Positions 28,333 to 39,081 of a stretch of DNA of 64,000 nt are shown one piece after another. The notes under the pieces were generated by a model. The model was not told the origin of the DNA, made no database searches, and saw only the letters and a program-made list of their open reading frames with translations. This stretch comes from Planctomycetota bacterium (lineage in GTDB: Bacteria > Planctomycetota > Phycisphaerae > UBA1845 > UTPLA1). The stretch's first letter is position 1. Each line of letters starts with the position of its first letter. A program made the translations under genes and the position numbers. The stretch covers positions 1-64,000 of the forward strand of contig JAATGM010000035.1 of NCBI GenBank assembly GCA_015654675.1. Reading direction: 5' to 3'.

Positions 28333-30699
28333 ATGATCGATCCGATGGCCGATCCCAAGCCGCAGCCGATACGACGAACGACATCGCGACGCCGCAAATG
28401 GGCCTTCCGCCTTGCCGCCCTCCTCCTCATCCCCCTCCTCTTCTTCGGTATTCTCGAACTCGCCCTCCGTCTCGCCGGTTTCGGTTACGACACGCACTAC
28501 TTCATCAAACTCCCTGACCAGAAAACCGTCGCCGGCAATCCGCGCTTCGGCTGGCAATTCTTCCCGCCCGCGATCGCCCGCATGCCCGGCCTCTTCACCT
28601 TCCCCGCCGAAAAGGCGCCCGGGACGTACCGCATCTTCGTCCTCGGCTCCTCCGCCGCCCTCGGCTTCCCGGACACTTCCTACAGCTTTGCCCGCATCCT
28701 CGAAGCCATGCTCCGCGACCGCTTCCCAAAAACGAATTTCGAGGTCATCAACACCGCGATGGTCGCCATCAACTCCCACGCCCTCGTCCCCATCGCCCGC
28801 GAGTGCCTCGAATTTCAGCCCGACCTGCTCATCGTCTACGAAGGCAACAATGAGGTCGTCGGCCCCTACGGCGCCGGCACCGTCTTCGGCGGAATGTCCC
28901 CCGCCCTCTGGATGATCCGCGCCAAACTCTGGCTGAAGGGCCTCAAGCTCGGCCAGGCCATCGAGTCCATCGCGGCAAAAATCGGCAGCAGCGCCGCCCC
29001 GGCCACCGAGTGGAAAGGTATGGAGTTTTTCATCGATCACCCCGTCCCCGCCGACGATCCACGCCTCGCAAGCGTCTACACCTATTTCGAGAAAAACCTC
29101 CACGACATCGCCGAGTCCGCAAACGCGGCGCACATCCCAGTCATACTCTGCACCGCCGGCGTGAATCTCGCCGACTGCCCACCCTTCGGAACGCAGCACC
29201 GCCGCGATCTGTCAGAAGCTGACAAAAAGCAATGGCAGCAACGCTACGACGCCGGCGTGCGACTAGAAGCGACGAACAACCCCACCGCTGCAATCGACGA
29301 GTTCCTCGCCGCCAACAAGATCGACGACCAGTTCGCTGAACTCCACTTCCGCCTCGCCCGCTGCTATGCCGCGACGAAGCAACTCGATAAAGCCCACACG
29401 GAGTTCGCTCGCGCCCGCGACCTCGACACCCTCCGCTTCCGGACTGATTCCCACCTGAACGAAATCACCCGAACCATCGCCGCCCACGCCCCCAATGCGC
29501 GCTTCGTCGACACAGAACAGTCCTTCGACACCGCATCGGCCGCAGCAAACAACATCACCGGCAGCAACTTCTTCTACGAACACTGCCACATGACGTTTGA
29601 AGGCAACTATCTCATCGCCGCGGCCCTCTTTTCCCAGGTCGTCTCCCTCCTGCCCGACACCCTCACCGGCCCGAACCGCATTATCTCGCCACCCACCCTG
29701 GAAGAATGCGCCAACCGCCTCGCCTTCACCGATTGGGACAAACGCGCCATCGCCAAATCCGTCGCCGCACTCGTCGAGCGCCCGCCGTTCACCTCGCAAC
29801 TCCACCATGCCGCTCAAGTCGCAATCCTGCAACGCGAAGCCGCCGCCCTTCAGGCCGCTAATACCCCCGAAACCATGGCGCGTGCCCTCCAAACCTATCG
29901 CGCTGCAGTTGCCGCGGCCCCCGATGACATCCAGCTCCGCCGCAAAATCGCAATCCTGCTCGGCCAGGCCAAAGATGTCACCGCTGCCCAAGACCAGCTA
30001 CGCGCCGTAGTCGCCGCCGTCCCGTTCGACCTGCGCGCCCGGATTGATCTGGCCAGCATCGACCTCTCGCGTGGCGCATTCCGGGAAGCCGCGGCTCAGT
30101 ACGCCGCCGTGCTCGATTCCCCAAATTGCGATCGCCTCTGCCAGGCCGAAACACAATTCAACCTGGCGGTCGCCGAGGAGCGCCAGGGCCGCCCCTTGGA
30201 GGCCCTCAAGCACTATCGCGAAGCCGTCCGCCTCACTCCCCGCGATGCAAAGCCCCGCACCAACCTCGGCCTGCTCCTCGCGCGCCAAGGCGACCTCCCG
30301 GCCGCGATCGAACAGCATCGCGCCGTCATTGAAATCGACCCCTCGCTCCCGATAGGTCACGTCAACCTCGGCTTCGCCCTCGCTGCCGCCGGATCCCACG
30401 CCGAAGCCGCCGCGAAGTTTCGCGACGCGCTCCGACTCCGGACCAACGACGCGGGCATCCATCGCGCCCTCGCCGAATCGTGCCTCCATCTCGGACAAAC
30501 CGAGGAGGCAATCTCCCAAGCTCGCGTCGCCATTCGCCTCAAACCTGATTCGGCCGAGGCGTTTAATACGCTCGGCCGCGCCTTCGCCGCGCAGGGCCAC
30601 CCGTCCGAAGCCGCCACCGCATACACCCAAGCCCTCAAGCTGAAACCCGATTATGCGGACGCCAAGCAAAACCTGGCTCAGCTCAGACCCCACCCCTGA
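28333..30699 (+). CDS. Membrane-anchored SGNH-hydrolase-like protein fused to TPR repeats
   Basis: A 788-residue protein with an N-terminal membrane helix (LAALLLIPLLFFGILELAL, residues 28-46). Next is an SGNH-like domain with FVLGSSAALGFPD (nucleophile block, about 105), VINTAMVAINSH, VYEGNNEVVGPYG and, after an inserted helical region, FYEHCHMTFEGN in place of the DxxH block. The C-terminal third (about 500-780) is a row of TPR units (AALFSQ..., then NLGLLLARQGDLPAAIEQH). Such proteins are common in Planctomycetota and may act on acetyl or acyl groups of surface polymers. The acid of the DxxH motif appears to be Glu, so activity is uncertain. It may be cotranscribed with the mutase (13-base gap). 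Confidence 0.75.
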   Translation: MIDPMADPKPQPIRRTTSRRRKWAFRLAALLLIPLLFFGILELALRLAGFGYDTHYFIKLPDQKTVAGNPRFGWQFFPPAIARMPGLFTFPAEKAPGTYRIFVLGSSAALGFPDTSYSFARILEAMLRDRFPKTNFEVINTAMVAINSHALVPIARECLEFQPDLLIVYEGNNEVVGPYGAGTVFGGMSPALWMIRAKLWLKGLKLGQAIESIAAKIGSSAAPATEWKGMEFFIDHPVPADDPRLASVYTYFEKNLHDIAESANAAHIPVILCTAGVNLADCPPFGTQHRRDLSEADKKQWQQRYDAGVRLEATNNPTAAIDEFLAANKIDDQFAELHFRLARCYAATKQLDKAHTEFARARDLDTLRFRTDSHLNEITRTIAAHAPNARFVDTEQSFDTASAAANNITGSNFFYEHCHMTFEGNYLIAAALFSQVVSLLPDTLTGPNRIISPPTLEECANRLAFTDWDKRAIAKSVAALVERPPFTSQLHHAAQVAILQREAAALQAANTPETMARALQTYRAAVAAAPDDIQLRRKIAILLGQAKDVTAAQDQLRAVVAAVPFDLRARIDLASIDLSRGAFREAAAQYAAVLDSPNCDRLCQAETQFNLAVAEERQGRPLEALKHYREAVRLTPRDAKPRTNLGLLLARQGDLPAAIEQHRAVIEIDPSLPIGHVNLGFALAAAGSHAEAAAKFRDALRLRTNDAGIHRALAESCLHLGQTEEAISQARVAIRLKPDSAEAFNTLGRAFAAQGHPSEAATAYTQALKLKPDYADAKQNLAQLRPHP

Positions 30700-31040
30700 C
30701 CTGTGCAATCCGGCCAAACCGCCGGAACACATCTACCGCAGAACGCAAGACTTACGATACGCCTTCTGCGACCCCGTTTGTCGGATTAAGACGACGTTTA
30801 GTGCTTATCGGGATTGACCTTAGACGCATTTTAGACCCTGCGAAAATTGCCAATTGCCACTTGTATTCGAAGGGCGATTCTGATAGAGTGAAAGCAGTGA
30901 CGCAGAGTTTGCGACAACTCGCGAACTCCGCACGAGATTACGAGAAGTTTGGTTCGCACTAAGTGCGAGGCCGTGAACCGAGGAGGCGGAAGAGGCAAGC
31001 GCCACGCCCCGGGGATCGGAAAATCTGAGGGAGGATTGCG
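30700..31040. other. Intergenic region and long leader of the PEP-CTERM gene
   Basis: These 341 bases contain no gene. After the promoter at 30861 the leader holds an inverted repeat TCGCACT-A-AGTGCGA at 30954-30968, flanked by GGTT and GAACC that could extend the stem, and several G/A-rich runs. The last of these (GGGAGGA) is the ribosome-binding site of the next gene. Confidence 0.5.
30861..30889 (+). promoter_or_regulatory. Likely promoter of the PEP-CTERM protein gene
   Basis: TTGTAT at 30861-30866 and TAGAGT at 30884-30889 are spaced by exactly 17 bases in an otherwise gene-free, A/T-richer stretch. Transcription would begin near 30896, giving a leader of about 145 bases. Confidence 0.55.
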
Positions 31041-31742
31041 ATGCGAAAACTGTTGTTTAGTGGAGTTGTCTTGGCATTGGCCACTAGTGTTGCGTCCGCG
31101 CAGCTCTACACCGGCCCTTCGGGTAATCAGCGTGGCTGGCAGGCGCCGGTCACCGCTCAGCCCGTCAGCCCCCGCCAGGGAGTGGTTTGCACGTTTGGAA
31201 TTGGGCCCGGCGGAATTGAGAGCAACGACGGCGATGCGTTCTTTGGCGAAGATCCGTTCGGAATCAACATTCTCGAGACGGTCGATCTAACGGCCTGTGC
31301 CGGCGGTTCGCCTGGCCAGCAGGTCGCCATCACCGGCATCGGCTGGGATGTCACCCTGTTCGCCGATGCAAACGTCGGCCCCTTCGGCGGTAGCTGGCTC
31401 TCCGAGCCGACCGTCCGCTTCGACGATGCAACCTTCCCGGTTGACAGCCCGTCGGTCAATGCAATCAATCTGGCCCCGGGAACTGACCAGGAGCCGGGCA
31501 TCGGCACCTATTCCAGCGGTGGCATCCTCAAGCTGTCGGACTTCGGCTTCGACGACATCCAGCTTTCGACTGGCGTCGCCTCTCTCTACTTCTTCGAGGG
31601 ATTCGATGACGAAACCGGCGTCACGGACGGCATGTGGCTGTCTGGCAGCCTTTTCCTCCAGGTCGCTCCGATTCCCGAGCCGGCGACGATGTCGCTCCTC
31701 GCGATCGGTGGCTTGGCCCTCATTCGCCGCCGCTTCCGCTAA
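31041..31742 (+). CDS. PEP-CTERM-anchored secreted protein
   Basis: A 233-residue exported protein with a signal peptide (LLFSGVVLALATSVASAQ) and a classic PEP-CTERM sorting tail IPEPATMSLLAIGGLALIRR: PEP motif, hydrophobic helix and arginines. The body is beta-rich with many Asp and Gly, and no recognised domain. PEP-CTERM proteins are processed by an exosortase and placed on the cell surface; no exosortase gene lies in this window. GGGAGGA is five bases before the ATG. A strong terminator follows the stop. Confidence 0.88.
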   Translation: MRKLLFSGVVLALATSVASAQLYTGPSGNQRGWQAPVTAQPVSPRQGVVCTFGIGPGGIESNDGDAFFGEDPFGINILETVDLTACAGGSPGQQVAITGIGWDVTLFADANVGPFGGSWLSEPTVRFDDATFPVDSPSVNAINLAPGTDQEPGIGTYSSGGILKLSDFGFDDIQLSTGVASLYFFEGFDDETGVTDGMWLSGSLFLQVAPIPEPATMSLLAIGGLALIRRRFR

Positions 31743-31770
31743 TCGGCGGATAGTTTGATCTGATTCTTCG

Positions 31771-31808
31771 GACGGCCGCGACCCCTCGTCGCGGCCGTCT
31801 TCTTTTTC
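31771..31808 (+). terminator. Rho-independent terminator after the PEP-CTERM gene
   Basis: A perfect 12-bp stem, GACGGCCGCGAC (31771-31782) with GTCGCGGCCGTC (31788-31799), a five-base loop CCCTC, and then TTCTTTTT. It lies 29 bases after the stop at 31742. Confidence 0.9.
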
Positions 31809-31855
31809 AGAAGCTGCCAACTACTAAAACCAAATCCCGCAGCCAGCTGATTCGA

Positions 31856-31861
31856 TACAAT
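31856..31861 (+). promoter_or_regulatory. Possible -10 element of the dockerin-like protein gene
   Basis: TACAAT at 31856-31861, 32 bases before the ATG at 31894 and just after the terminator of the preceding gene. No convincing -35. Confidence 0.35.
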
Positions 31862-31893
31862 GGTAAGTGGGTTACCCGGACCGAAACTCCAAA

Positions 31894-33312
31894 ATGAACC
31901 ACCACAGGCTCCTCATTGCGATTCCGCTGATCGGGCTGTCCGCGATAAACGCTGTTGCGCTTGCGCAGGCCGGCCCGCGCTCAAGTGGGCCAGACGTCAT
32001 CGTCGGCGACCTCATCGGCAATCCGCTCACGCACGAGCCACCGAGCACCTGGGGTGTTCAATCCGGGATCGCCGCATACTCGGTGGGTACCACGTCGTGC
32101 AATATCGGCTCATCCCCACTCCAGTGGATTGCCGTCGGCCAGCTGCATCCCGTCATCGGGCAGAATCTCTTTCGATACGCCAACACCAGCGGTGCCGGGC
32201 GCTTTGAGCAAATCGGCCAGAGCTGGGTCAAGCACGCCTACTGCGCCACCCAGGGCACCATTTGCTCCACTTGCACCCCCTACGGCGCCGGCTGCTCCGA
32301 TCATCTCGGCGTTGGCTGCTCAGATCCCTACGGCCCGCAAGGAAACGGAAATCAGACTCGCCTCGGTCCCAAATCTGAGGTCAATGCCGCCACCGGTATT
32401 TTCAACTGGCCATTTTCCAGTTCCACGCCCCAGTGCGGCACGGGCGGCATCTGCGGCCGAATGCAGGCCCACACCGATGACATCGATCCGGCCCTCAACC
32501 CGGGGGCCGCCTATTTCGCCGAAGCCCAATACGTCACACAAGACGACGCCGCCGCTGGCAACGCCAATAACAATGCCTCCTACCGCCGCGTTCAGTTCTC
32601 GGCCGCTCCCGACTTCATCATGAACCTGGCCTCCGGCTATTCCGTCGCTCGCGAGTCGCCCGCCATCCTCGCCTGGCAATCCCTCGACCCAGCCGTCTCG
32701 ATCATCAACATCGACATCCCTGCCGACGGCCGCCTCATCGTCGCATACAAGGTCACCGCCGTCGCGCCCGGTCAGTGGCACTACGAATACGCCCTGCACA
32801 ATCTCAACTCCGATCGTTCGGCCGCTTCATTCTCGCTGCCCCTCCCCGCCGGAGTCGCCGCGACCAACTTCGGCTTCCACGATGTGGACTACCACAGCGG
32901 CGACGGCTACGTCGTCGGCACAAACTACGACGGCGCCGACTGGCCCGCCCAACTCGCCGCCGGCTCGCTCACCTGGTCGCTCATCCCTGCCTCGCCCCCC
33001 GAAAACTCCAATGCCCTCCGCTGGGGCACCCTCTACAACTTCCGCTTCGATTCCGACCGCCCGCCGAACGACGCCACAATCACCATCGGCCTATTCAAAC
33101 CCGGCAGCCCCGCCAACATGACCGTCACTGCCGCCACCCCGTGCCCCCGCGCGGGAGACTTTGATGCCAGGGGCAGCGTCACATTGACCGACATCCCTCC
33201 CTTCGTCGATCATCTCCTCGGACTGTCGTCCGCCGCTCCCTGCATTGCCGACATCAACGGCGACGGTGCAATCGACGGCCGCGACATCCCCGGCTTCGTC
33301 GCCGCCCTCTAG
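31894..33312 (+). CDS. Secreted protein with C-terminal dockerin-like repeats
   Basis: A 472-residue protein starting with a signal peptide (LLIAIPLIGLSAINAVALAQ). The large central region has a cysteine-rich patch (CATQGTICSTCTPYGAGCSD) and no family I recognise. The C-terminus has two calcium-loop-like repeats, GDFDARGSVTLTDIPPFVDH and ADINGDGAIDGRDIPGFVAA, which is the dockerin type I pattern that ends many planctomycete secreted proteins. It may bind a cohesin-like partner or simply be a calcium-stabilised tail. ATG at 31894 was chosen because the signal peptide starts there; an upstream GTG at 31867 adds nine residues without support. Confidence 0.8.
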   Translation: MNHHRLLIAIPLIGLSAINAVALAQAGPRSSGPDVIVGDLIGNPLTHEPPSTWGVQSGIAAYSVGTTSCNIGSSPLQWIAVGQLHPVIGQNLFRYANTSGAGRFEQIGQSWVKHAYCATQGTICSTCTPYGAGCSDHLGVGCSDPYGPQGNGNQTRLGPKSEVNAATGIFNWPFSSSTPQCGTGGICGRMQAHTDDIDPALNPGAAYFAEAQYVTQDDAAAGNANNNASYRRVQFSAAPDFIMNLASGYSVARESPAILAWQSLDPAVSIINIDIPADGRLIVAYKVTAVAPGQWHYEYALHNLNSDRSAASFSLPLPAGVAATNFGFHDVDYHSGDGYVVGTNYDGADWPAQLAAGSLTWSLIPASPPENSNALRWGTLYNFRFDSDRPPNDATITIGLFKPGSPANMTVTAATPCPRAGDFDARGSVTLTDIPPFVDHLLGLSSAAPCIADINGDGAIDGRDIPGFVAAL

Positions 33313-33336
33313 CAACACCGCGCCCGGAACGCATGC

Positions 33337-34056
33337 ATGGAAAGCCCGCCCATCATCCGCCCCGATTCCCTTGCGTCCGGCTTCGCCGCGGCGAAGCGCC
33401 CAACCTGGGCCACCGTTATCGCAGTCATCGGAATCGTCTTCGCCGTCCTCGAACTCCTCTCCGCCATCGGCACGCCGCTGCAAATCATCATGCAGCGCTT
33501 CCAGCAGGAACTTTTCACCAACCCGAAGTTCCTCGCCGCGCTCACCACCAACCCAGCGACAACAACCGCCGCCGCCACCGAGCCCGACGTCTCCGCCAAC
33601 GTCAGCGCCTCAACCACTCACATCCGCACCTCCTCTCACGCCGGCCGCAACGCCAATAGCCAGGTCGATGTCGCAATCCCCCCCGTCATCACCGATCTCC
33701 TCCACCAGATCACCACCACGCCACCGTGGTTCAACTCCTACCTCGTCGTCAATGGCGTCGAATGCCTCATCGCCGGCGTCCTCCTCCTCGTCGGCTCCGT
33801 GCTACTCCTCCAACAGCGCTCCGCAGCGCGGCCCTGGCTCTTCGCCTACGCCGCCGTCTCGCTGCCCTGGTCCGTCGCCGTCATCGCCCTCGCCGCAATG
33901 GCACAAAACATGTCCTTCGCCAACCAGGCCATGTGCGCCACAAGCTGCGGCGCTCCACTCCCCATCGTCCTCATCATCATGTTGTTCCTCCCCGGCCAGC
34001 GCCAGTGGTTCATCCATCGCCGCGCCCTCGAACGCACCGCGTCGCCCGCCCTGTGA
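33337..34056 (+). CDS. Membrane protein of unknown function, four helices
   Basis: A 239-residue protein. The first helix (ATVIAVIGIVFAVLELLSAIG) is followed by a Thr/Ala/Ser-rich loop of about 80 residues (TTNPATTTAAATEPDVSANV) that is probably extracytoplasmic. Three more helices lie in the C-terminal half (VECLIAGVLLLVGSVLLLQ, LFAYAAVSLPWSVAVIALAA, IVLIIMLFLPG). No family recognised. It starts 24 bases after the dockerin-like gene and is followed at once by the ABC-F gene, which has its own -10-like element. Confidence 0.65.
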   Translation: MESPPIIRPDSLASGFAAAKRPTWATVIAVIGIVFAVLELLSAIGTPLQIIMQRFQQELFTNPKFLAALTTNPATTTAAATEPDVSANVSASTTHIRTSSHAGRNANSQVDVAIPPVITDLLHQITTTPPWFNSYLVVNGVECLIAGVLLLVGSVLLLQQRSAARPWLFAYAAVSLPWSVAVIALAAMAQNMSFANQAMCATSCGAPLPIVLIIMLFLPGQRQWFIHRRALERTASPAL

Positions 34057-34062
34057 TACACT
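34057..34062 (+). promoter_or_regulatory. Possible -10 element immediately before the ABC-F start codon
   Basis: TACACT at 34057-34062 is six bases from the ATG at 34069, so transcription would start at or next to the ATG (leaderless mRNA). No ribosome-binding site is visible. Confidence 0.4.
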
Positions 34063-34068
34063 GACCCA

Positions 34069-35988
<1,920 letters not shown>

Positions 35989-36576
35989 CTACTTCTTCTT
36001 CGGAGTGGTCGTGCCCTTCTTGACCGCCTTGTCGAGCGGTGTCTCCATGTCCTTCGGCAGACCGATCCACGCGATCTCCCCGTCGCGATCGATGATGAAC
36101 ACCGCCGGCAGCTTGTCCACGCCCGCCGCGTCCATCCAGTCGCCCCGCATCTTCCCCTTCGTCTCATACCCGACGTGATAGTTGACCTTGTCCCCCTGCG
36201 CCTTCACGAAGTCCTCGATCGCCTTCGGCTTCGTGATGCGGTCGCTGCTCGCCACCGCCATCACCGTCGCCGTCTTGTGCTTCTTGGCCGCCTCATGCAT
36301 GTACGGCAGCGCCTCGACGCTCGGCGGATTCACCAGCCCCCAGAACTCCACCACATAAACCTTCCCCTTCTCGAACGACTTCGCGCCTTCACCCTTCACC
36401 CACTTGTCGATCGTGATCGCCGGCGCTTTGTCGCCGACCTTCAGCGTGGCCGCCTTCTCGTCCTTTTTCGCCGGCTTCATCGGAGCGGGCTTCTTCGGCG
36501 GCTCGAACGCCATGGCCGGCAGTGACAGCGCAAAGCCCAACGACAGCGCCAACAAACTCATGGTCGCCTTCTTCAT
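35989..36576 (-). CDS. Exported TlpA-like thioredoxin-fold protein lacking the CxxC active site
   Basis: A 195-residue protein with a signal peptide (TMSLLALSLGFALSLPAMAF), a Lys/Pro-rich linker and a thioredoxin-like domain: LKVGDKAPAITIDKWVKGEG, VYVVEFWGLVNPPSVEALPY and KLPAVFIIDRDGEIAWIG. In TlpA/ResA proteins the FW is followed by ATWCGPC; here the corresponding stretch is GLVNPPS, so both cysteines are replaced. It therefore cannot do thiol-disulfide exchange in the usual way. The cis-proline position (LPAVFIID) is kept. AAAGGAGA precedes the ATG by about five bases, a strong start. Confidence 0.85.
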   Translation of the reverse strand: MKKATMSLLALSLGFALSLPAMAFEPPKKPAPMKPAKKDEKAATLKVGDKAPAITIDKWVKGEGAKSFEKGKVYVVEFWGLVNPPSVEALPYMHEAAKKHKTATVMAVASSDRITKPKAIEDFVKAQGDKVNYHVGYETKGKMRGDWMDAAGVDKLPAVFIIDRDGEIAWIGLPKDMETPLDKAVKKGTTTPKKK

Positions 36577-36694
36577 GCAAATCTCCTTTCAAGATTGATG
36601 GACGCCCTATTGTTCAATTGCCGGCCGATTGTCGCAAGTCGCCAAAGTTTGTCCGAAATGCCGCCATCAACGCAACTATCGACAAGCAATCAAT

Positions 36695-38962
36695 TTAGGG
36701 CGAGCCGTTTACGCCGTCCCGCAGCGTCTTACGGAAGAACCCCGCAATCCGCTCCTCCACCAGAATCTTCGTCGCCGCGTCCGGAACCATGTGCGTGTAC
36801 CCCGCCAGCGGCACAAACTCATACGCCTTCCCCGCCCGCATTAGCGCGTCCGTCAGCTTCAAAGAGTTGGCAAAGTACACATTGTCATCCGCCGTCCCAT
36901 GAATGATCAGCAGCGGCCGCTTCAGCTCCCCCGCGTACGTCAAAATCGAACTCCGCTTATATCCATCCGCGTTCGCCGTCGGCAGATTCAAATACCGCTC
37001 CGTGTAATGAGTGTCATAGTCCGACCAGTCCACCACCGGCGCGCCGGCCGCCCCTGCCGCAAACACATCCCCGCGCCGAATCGTCGCAATCGCCGTCTCA
37101 TACCCGCCGAACGACCAACCCTTGATCCCGACGCGCCCCATGTCCATCTCGCCAAACTTCGCCCCCAGCGCCCGCAACGCCGTCACCTGGTCCTCCAGCG
37201 GAACATCCGCAAAGTTCCCATAGATCGCCCGCTCCCACGCCCGCCCGCGCCCCGAGATCCCTCGATTATCCGAGCTCACCACCACGAACCCCTGATCCGC
37301 ATACCACTGCGGCAGGAAGTACGGCCGCGCATCCTTCTTCACCACCCCCTCGCTCGGCCCGCCATACACATCCACAATCACCGGATACTTCCGCCCCGCC
37401 TCAAAGTTCCGCGGCCGCACGATCGACGCGTCAAACTCCCCCTTCGGCCCCACGCGCGTGAACTCCACCTGCGGCGCAAACGGCGGCTCCTCGGCCACCG
37501 ACGGCAATTGCCCGCCGCCCGCCCGGCCATCCAGCCGCCGCACATAACTCCGCGGCATCGATCGCGGCCCGCTGATCGTCACGATCCCCGTGCGCTGATC
37601 CTTCGACACCGTCAGCGTCGTGAAGTCCGCCACCTGTTCGTTGAACCCATCCTTCGGCGTCGGCCGCTCTACCCGCAGCGCATCCAGCCCCAGCACCCAC
37701 ACATCCCGCGTCGTCGGGTCCTTCGCCCCGCTCACCCAGACAATCTTCCCCGCCTCATCCACGTCGATCACGTTGTCCAGCCGAAACGAATCATCGTTCA
37801 GCGCCAGCACCGCCCGCCCGTCCGCGTCATGCAGCCACAGCCGCACCTCGCCATCCTTCTCCGTAATCCACAAAAACCCGCTGCCCGACTCCAGCCACCG
37901 CGGCATCCCACGATACAAATTCACCCACGTATCATCATGCTCGCGCAGCAGCTCGCTCGTCGCGCCGCTCGCCGCATCCACGCGCAACACCAACTCATCC
38001 TTCTGATCGCGCGACTGCACCACGATCGTCAGCGGCGCATTCTTAGCCCAGGTCACCGCCGCCAGATACGGATACCGCTCCACATCCCACTTCACCTCCG
38101 TCCGCGCATCAGCGCCCGGCCGCAAAATCGTCAGCCCAACCTTTGCATTGTTCGTCCCCGCCCGCGGATACCGCCACGACTGCGGCGCACGGTTCGCATG
38201 CGCCGGATCAGGAATGTACAGCGTCTCCACGTCGCGCAAATCCGAATGCTGACATACAATCAAATCGCTCTCCGGCGACCACCAGTACCCCGCCGTCCGA
38301 TCCATCTCCTCCTGCGCCGCAAACTCCGCCAGCCCGTTCGGCGTGTCCACCGTCCCGCCCGTCGTCAGCCGCTCGATCGCCCCCGTTCGCCAGTCAATCC
38401 GCTGCAGGTCGTATTCCGCCACGTACGACACCCACCGCCCATCCGGCGAAAACCGCGGATCAAGCGCGTCGCGCACCCCCGTCAGCTCATGCACCGCCCC
38501 GCCGACCCGCTCCACCACGTACAACTTCCCCGACAGCGGCACCAGCAGCAGCCCACCATCCTGCGAAAGTTGATACCCCGCGATCCCCTGCGCCGTCACG
38601 CGTTGCCGCTCGCGCCGCGCCTTCTCCTCCACGCTCAGCGACTCGCTCCCGCCGCCCAGCAGCTTCGCCGCCGTCAGCAACTCGCGCGTCTGCCCGCTCG
38701 CCACGTCATATTGATACAGATTCTGCACCCGATCGCGCGGCCCCGACCGCAGAAACAACGCCGCCGACCCGTCCGGCGTCAGCTTCATCGCCGTCGGCCG
38801 CCCCAGCATGTACGACCGCGTCTCGACAATGTCGCGCAGCGCCGCGTCGCGCTGCTCCGCATTCCGAAACATCGAGCCGTGCGGTCCGCCGCACCCGCCC
38901 GCCAACCCCAGAGTGAATGCCGCCGCCCCGATCGCCAGTACGAAAGTTCGTTTCAGGTACAT
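36695..38962 (-). CDS. S9-family prolyl oligopeptidase (DPP IV-like) lipoprotein
   Basis: A 755-residue exported peptidase. It starts MYLKRTFVLAIGAAAF and then has a lipobox LAGGC, so it is probably a lipoprotein. An eight-bladed propeller region (about 60-500) includes AEYDLQRIDWRTG and WWSPESDLIVCQHSD, as in DPP IV. The alpha/beta-hydrolase domain has KGWSFGGYETAIA (Ser nucleophile), HGTADDNVYFANS (Asp) and AGYTHMVPD (His). It probably removes Xaa-Pro dipeptides from peptides. ATG at 38962 is preferred to upstream in-frame starts up to 38995 because the signal sequence begins there. It is the second minus-strand gene upstream of the TlpA-like gene. Confidence 0.9.
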   Translation of the reverse strand: MYLKRTFVLAIGAAAFTLGLAGGCGGPHGSMFRNAEQRDAALRDIVETRSYMLGRPTAMKLTPDGSAALFLRSGPRDRVQNLYQYDVASGQTRELLTAAKLLGGGSESLSVEEKARRERQRVTAQGIAGYQLSQDGGLLLVPLSGKLYVVERVGGAVHELTGVRDALDPRFSPDGRWVSYVAEYDLQRIDWRTGAIERLTTGGTVDTPNGLAEFAAQEEMDRTAGYWWSPESDLIVCQHSDLRDVETLYIPDPAHANRAPQSWRYPRAGTNNAKVGLTILRPGADARTEVKWDVERYPYLAAVTWAKNAPLTIVVQSRDQKDELVLRVDAASGATSELLREHDDTWVNLYRGMPRWLESGSGFLWITEKDGEVRLWLHDADGRAVLALNDDSFRLDNVIDVDEAGKIVWVSGAKDPTTRDVWVLGLDALRVERPTPKDGFNEQVADFTTLTVSKDQRTGIVTISGPRSMPRSYVRRLDGRAGGGQLPSVAEEPPFAPQVEFTRVGPKGEFDASIVRPRNFEAGRKYPVIVDVYGGPSEGVVKKDARPYFLPQWYADQGFVVVSSDNRGISGRGRAWERAIYGNFADVPLEDQVTALRALGAKFGEMDMGRVGIKGWSFGGYETAIATIRRGDVFAAGAAGAPVVDWSDYDTHYTERYLNLPTANADGYKRSSILTYAGELKRPLLIIHGTADDNVYFANSLKLTDALMRAGKAYEFVPLAGYTHMVPDAATKILVEERIAGFFRKTLRDGVNGSP

Positions 38963-39081
38963 CCCGGCGATTCTAACCCCCGCCATTGCCCCCACGCACG
39001 CCGCCGCGATACCCTATTGATCCATCGCGGGGCGTTCGTCCGATGAAAAAGCGGGATTCATCCGCCGGAAAGAGTCACGAC

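Noticed and set aside
36899-39046. Long plus-strand open frame (715 codons) opposite the S9 peptidase gene
   Set aside because: The translation is dominated by R, P, H and Q, as expected for the antisense of a GC-rich gene. The minus frame has clear peptidase motifs.
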